This document shows, in pieces, positions 59,619 through 64,000 of a stretch of 64,000 bases of DNA. The DNA lies in the NCBI GenBank assembly GCA_040226215.1, contig JAVKFF010000152.1, positions 1-64,000 of the forward strand, in the 5' to 3' direction. Source of the stretch: JAVKFF01 sp040226215 (GTDB taxonomy: Bacteria > Pseudomonadota > Alphaproteobacteria > DSM-16000 > Inquilinaceae). Position numbers and translations under genes: made by a program. Below the pieces are notes generated by a model. The model was given only the letters and a program-made list of their open reading frames with translations. It made no database searches and had not been told where the DNA came from. Positions within the stretch are counted from its first letter, which is position 1; each line of letters starts with the position of its first letter.

Positions 59619-59634
59619 TGAGAATTCGTTTTCA
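59619..59634. promoter_or_regulatory. Box C: TGAGA-N6-TTTCA upstream of the pyridoxine oxidase gene
   Basis: TGAGAATTCGTTTTCA, 18 bases before the oxidase start, followed by an overlapping TCAAATTATG (59632-59641) that also occurs next to box A. The position would block initiation if a repressor bound there. Confidence 0.5.
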
Positions 59635-59799
59635 AATTATGCGATGGATCGCGGAGGCCTGTCCACCAGCACGGCCGACCGCCCGGGCGCGCCCTGTCTA
59701 AACAGGCTTGCATCCGGCGCCGCCAGGCCGTTCGAGGCCCCGGCTCTCCCGGCGGTCGGCCGGGGCGACGAAAGAATTTGTATTTTCAATAAGTTATTT

Positions 59800-59879
59800 G
59801 TCATTCCCGCGAACGCGGGAATCCAGTGGACGGTGCAGGCAGCACCGACGAACTGGATCTCCGCTTTCGCGGAGATGAC
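59800..59879. repeat. Dispersed double-hairpin repeat, copy 2
   Basis: 80 bases bounded by GTCATTCCC and GAGATGAC. Left half ATTCCCGCG-AA-CGCGGGAAT (9-bp stem), right half ATCTCCGC-TTTC-GCGGAGAT (8-bp stem), with inverted CCAGT and ACTGG inside. Same architecture as 34492-34572 though the stems differ, with compensating changes on both sides. Confidence 0.8.
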
Positions 59880-59941
59880 ATTTGAACCAGGGGTTTAGCG
59901 AAGGATTCTCCTAACCCGGATCACCGCGCCCCACCCTTCCT

Positions 59942-60337
59942 TCACGTCATAATGTAGACGTCGCCGTCCGCGTTCACCCCGACCGGGACCGGATCGAGAT
60001 GGGCGCCCTCGCAGGCGCCGGCGACGCAGAGGCCGTCCTCCCACTGGAACTCGGCGAAGTGCATGGAGCAGCGGATCAGGCTGCCGTCTGGATTGACGAA
60101 CTCGCCTTCCCGGTAGTTGAGCGGCAGAGAGAAGTGCGGACAGATGTTGAGATAGCCGCGCACCGCGTCGCCCCGACGCACGACGAACATCGAGAAGGCG
60201 CCCTTGCCGCGGCCGAAGCGGTATTCCCGGCCGGCCCGATCCGGAATCTCCGCCAGCGGCCCCAGGACCGTGCCCGGCTGCGGCGCGCGGGGCCGCAGGC
60301 GCCAGTAGTCGCGGGGGTCGAAATCGGGCATGGACAT
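59942..60337 (-). CDS. Rieske [2Fe-2S] protein (ferredoxin component-like)
   Basis: 131 residues from ATG 60337 (MSMPDF); ATG 60331 is two codons later, and a longer frame overlaps the dioxygenase gene. Cluster ligands are in CPHFSLPLN and CSMHFAEFQ, the C-x-H / C-x-x-H pattern. It starts 17 bases after the hydroxyquinol-dioxygenase-like gene and so is co-transcribed with it. It may pass electrons to a ring hydroxylase not present in the window, or be an assimilatory-type single-domain protein. Confidence 0.87.
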   Translation of the reverse strand: MSMPDFDPRDYWRLRPRAPQPGTVLGPLAEIPDRAGREYRFGRGKGAFSMFVVRRGDAVRGYLNICPHFSLPLNYREGEFVNPDGSLIRCSMHFAEFQWEDGLCVAGACEGAHLDPVPVGVNADGDVYIMT

Positions 60338-60353
60338 CGGACGGGACGGCCTC

Positions 60354-61235
60354 TCAGGCGGCCTTCGACGCCGCGCTCTTCTCGAGCGTGAAGTCGAATT
60401 CCGTTCTCCAGAACGGTCCGGCCGCCCCGGCCCGGTCGATCTCGCCGGCATCCGTGACCTGGCGGAAGGGCACGACAAGGCTGTCCTTGACGCCGAACAC
60501 GGCGTCGGAATCGAGATACGCGCCGCCTTCGACGAAGAGGTGCGTGGTCACCGCGTCGAAGCCGGGGGCGGAGACGATGAAATGGATGTGCGCCGGCCGG
60601 TAGGGGTGGCGGCCGAGCGAGTCGAGCATCCGGCCCACCGGGCCGTCGGTGGGGATCGGATAGGGGCTCGGCTTCACCGTCCAGAACCAGAAGCGGCCGT
60701 CGGCCCCGGTGGTGAAGCGGCCGCGCAGGTTCATCTCCGGCTGCACGCCCGGCTGCTGGATGTCGTAGAAGCCGTCATCGGATGCCTGCCAGACGTCGAG
60801 CTCCGCGCCCTCGACGGGCTTGCCGTCGACGTCCAGCACCCGACCCTCGATGAAGGCCGGTTCTCCCTTGTCGTCGCGCGCGATGCTCTCCCCCATCCCC
60901 ACCCGCGGCGCGCCGGCGACGTGGAAGGGGCCGATCACCGTCGATTCCGTGCCGCCCTGGTGCTTGCGGTTGTTGATGGCGTCGACCAGCATAGAGACGC
61001 CGAGCGTGTCGGAGAGCAGGATCCACTCCTGGCGCTTGTCGTCGCAAATCTGGCCGGTGGCGGTGAGGAAGCCGATGGCCTGGAACCATTCCTCCATGGT
61101 CGGCTCCACCTCCTTCACCACGGCATGGAGATGGCGCACCACGCTCTCCATCACCTGGCGCAGGCGCGGGTCGGGACAGTCGGTCATGCGGGCGAGCACG
61201 GCCTCGACCGAGTTCGCTTCGGTGAAGTACTGCAT
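60354..61235 (-). CDS. Intradiol dioxygenase, hydroxyquinol 1,2-dioxygenase-like
   Basis: 293 residues. N-terminal helical dimerisation domain, then the catalytic fold with GGTESTVIGPFHVAGAPR, LDVWQASDDGFYDIQ (Tyr ligand), PSPYPIPTDGPVG (Tyr ligand) and HPYRPAHIHFIVSAPGFD (two His ligands), the four Fe(III) residues. The TESTVIGPFH and DDGFYDIQ forms point to hydroxyquinol rather than catechol. Product would be maleylacetate, which a reductase (not seen) turns into 3-oxoadipate, consistent with the adjacent 3-oxoadipyl-CoA thiolase. Confidence 0.88.
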   Translation of the reverse strand: MQYFTEANSVEAVLARMTDCPDPRLRQVMESVVRHLHAVVKEVEPTMEEWFQAIGFLTATGQICDDKRQEWILLSDTLGVSMLVDAINNRKHQGGTESTVIGPFHVAGAPRVGMGESIARDDKGEPAFIEGRVLDVDGKPVEGAELDVWQASDDGFYDIQQPGVQPEMNLRGRFTTGADGRFWFWTVKPSPYPIPTDGPVGRMLDSLGRHPYRPAHIHFIVSAPGFDAVTTHLFVEGGAYLDSDAVFGVKDSLVVPFRQVTDAGEIDRAGAAGPFWRTEFDFTLEKSAASKAA

Positions 61236-61272
61236 CGTCCTCTCTCCCTCCCCGACTGTCTGGCTTGCGGCC

Positions 61273-62470
<1,198 letters not shown>

Positions 62471-62478
<8 letters not shown>

Positions 62479-63502
62479 CGGGTCGTGTCTCCTTGAGGCG
62501 CACGCTGCGCCGCACCGGGAAAAGTTCGAGGTCGAAGCGATCGGCGACCAGGCCCCAGAGGCCGCGCGGCGCCCGGAGCATGATCAGGACGGCTACGGCG
62601 CCGAGCAGCATGAGGTACCAGGTGCCGTAGTCGGCGAACACCTCGCGCAGGATGAAGAACAGCACCACGCCGACGATCGGGCCCTCGATGCGGCCGATGC
62701 CGCCGATGACCACGATGAAGATCACGAACGCCGTCCAGTCGTTCACGCTGAAGGCCGCATCGGGGGAGATGCGCAGCTTCTGCAGGAAAATCAATGCCCC
62801 GACAATGCCGGTGACGAAGCCGACCGTGACATAGACCAGGAACTTGGTGCGGTAATTGTTGACCCCCAGGCTCTCGGAGGCGGGCTCGCTGTCGCGGATC
62901 GCGGTCAGCGCCAGGCCCTGGCGCGATCGCAGCAGGAAGTAGACGACGGCGATGGCCAGCACGACGATGCCCAGCGCCACCCAGTAGACGAGATATTCGC
63001 GCATGTCCCGGCCCTCGGCGATCGAGCGCACCACGTCGACCGGCAGGCTCATGCCCGAGCCGCCGCCGAGCGTGGAGACCTGCGCCATGGTCAGGCGGTA
63101 GACTTCGGCCACCACCCAGGTGCCGATGGCAAAATAGGCGCCGCGCAGGCGAAAGACGACGAGCGCGGTGGGCACCGCGAGGAGCGCCGCCACCACGCCG
63201 GCCAGGACGATGGCGAGGAGCGGCGGCACGCCAAGGAAACCCGACAACGCGAACAGCGCATAGCCACCCAGCCCGACATAGGCCTGCTGGCCGATCGAGA
63301 CCAGGCCGGCATAGCCCGCCAGCAGGTTCCACATCTGCGCCAGCGCCAGGTAGTAGAAGATCTCGATCAAGAGGCGCAGCTCCGCCCGGCCGGCCCAGAG
63401 CGGCGCGGCGGCGAGCAGGGCGAGCATGACCAGGCCGGCGACCAGGGCGCCACGGCTCGCGGGCGTCGAGCGCTGGACGGTGAAGGCTGGACTGTCGGCC
63501 AT
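62471..63502 (-). CDS. livM: Branched-chain amino-acid-type ABC permease (LivM family)
   Basis: 343 residues, about nine membrane segments. LivM features: LALAQMWNLLAGYAGLVSIG, QQAYVGLGGYALFAL, RLRGAYFAIGTWVVAEVYRL, and FVIFIVVIGGIGRIEGPIVG. Overlaps the thiolase gene and follows the LivH-like gene by 12 bases. Given the neighbours it may carry an aromatic or dicarboxylic acid rather than leucine; ATPases and binding protein are not in the window. Confidence 0.93.
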
Positions 63503-63514
63503 GGTCTAGCTCCC

Positions 63515-64000
63515 TCAGCCCTGCATCTTCGGAAACAGGCCCTGCGGGCGGAGCACCAGGACCACGAGGAAGGCCAGATGGCCGGCGAGCAGTTGCCAGC
63601 CGGGGTTGATCTGCGCGCCGATCGCCTGGGCGACGCCGATGATGATGCCGCCGACCAGCGTGCCCCAGAGATTGCCCAGCCCGCCGATGATCACCGCCTC
63701 GAAGGCGAAGAGCAGCCGGGCCGGCCCGATCGACGGATCGAAATTGGTGCGGATGGCGAGGAAGACGCCGGCCACCGCAACGACCGCCAGCGCGACCGCC
63801 ATGGCGAGCGCGAAGACGTGGCCGTTGTCGATGCCCATCAGCCGCGCCGTCGTCGGATCGTCGGAGGTGGCGCGGAAGGCGCGGCCCAGCGCGGTGCGGT
63901 AGAACACCGTCTGCATTCCCCAGATGATGGCGATCGCCGCCAGGAAGACGATCAGCGGCAGGACGCCGATCGAGAAGCCCTCGGCGATGGTCAGGCTGGC
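63515..64000 (-). CDS. livH: Branched-chain amino-acid-type ABC permease (LivH family), N-terminus outside window
   Basis: The frame is open to base 64000, so the 162 codons seen are the C-terminal half of a protein of about 290-300 residues. LivH pattern: FYRTALGRAFRATSDDPTTA with LMGIDNGHVFALAMAVALAV, then AFEAVIIGGLGNLWGTLVGG and LVVLVLRPQGLFPKMQG at the end. It pairs with the LivM-like permease just downstream. Confidence 0.93.
   Translation of the reverse strand, partial: ASLTIAEGFSIGVLPLIVFLAAIAIIWGMQTVFYRTALGRAFRATSDDPTTARLMGIDNGHVFALAMAVALAVVAVAGVFLAIRTNFDPSIGPARLLFAFEAVIIGGLGNLWGTLVGGIIIGVAQAIGAQINPGWQLLAGHLAFLVVLVLRPQGLFPKMQG

Larger units (their letters stand above)
59601..59941. 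other. 341-base gap between the oxidase and Rieske genes
   Basis: Contains box C (59619-59634) close to the oxidase start, an AT-rich patch at 59770-59800 (ATTTGTATTTTCAATAAGTT), and the second double-hairpin repeat at 59800-59879. Both neighbours are transcribed leftwards, so it holds the oxidase promoter and the downstream region of the Rieske gene. No coding frame is convincing. Confidence 0.5.

Overview
The window is a GC-rich chromosomal segment, densely packed with genes, most probably from a free-living alphaproteobacterium. Pointers are the cellulose operon with a BcsN-like lipoprotein, the many solute-binding transporters, and a set of pyridoxine-degrading enzymes that closely resembles the one known from Mesorhizobium loti. 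I see no tRNA or rRNA gene, CRISPR array, insertion sequence or phage module. Assignments rest on motif reading and recall of family sequences, not on searches.

Layout. 1-9 kb: housekeeping and small catabolic genes (dusA fragment, Tat-exported cyclase, AhpD-like protein, msrA, a TPP enzyme, a secreted PPC-repeat protein, the 5-oxoprolinase genes pxpA and pxpBC) and a CbpA-type co-chaperone. 9.9-24.7 kb: a cellulose unit. A hybrid histidine kinase with HPt, a degenerate kinase-REC protein and a PAS-GGDEF-EAL protein lie divergently to bcsA-bcsB-bcsZ-TPR-bcsN; the EAL gene and bcsA share a divergent promoter region. 24.7-25.8 kb: mannose-1-phosphate guanylyltransferase. 25.9-32.7 kb: a five-gene peptide ABC importer divergent from an M20 amidohydrolase. 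32.7-38.1 kb: split aconitase-X dehydratase, a TRAP transporter and a GST. 38.1-39.8 kb: a RidA protein with a basic tail and an LVIVD-repeat protein.

39.9-59.6 kb is the most interesting part. Five proteins look like enzymes of vitamin B6 breakdown: pyridoxine 4-oxidase, pyridoxamine-pyruvate aminotransferase, pyridoxal 4-dehydrogenase, 4-pyridoxolactonase and 5-formyl-3-hydroxy-2-methylpyridine-4-carboxylate dehydrogenase. They lie in three blocks, together with a class II aldolase-fold protein (possible decarboxylase), a gentisate-dioxygenase-like bicupin, an IclR regulator and a complete BMP-type ABC importer that leads directly into the lactonase gene. I infer a pyridoxine uptake-and-degradation locus in which the importer, and perhaps the ring-opening enzyme, differ from those described. 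A 16-bp motif, TGAGA-N6-TYTYA, occurs upstream of the oxidase, the aldolase and in the cupin/IclR gap. Inserted in this stretch is an unrelated group: an FAD oxidoreductase, a glycosyltransferase and a three-domain AMP-ligase/ACP/acyltransferase protein.

59.9-64 kb: an aromatic-compound module (Rieske protein, hydroxyquinol 1,2-dioxygenase-like enzyme, 3-oxoadipyl-CoA thiolase) leading from the permease genes of a branched-chain-amino-acid-type ABC transporter, the last of which runs off the window. Two copies of a double-hairpin dispersed repeat sit at 34.5 and 59.8 kb.
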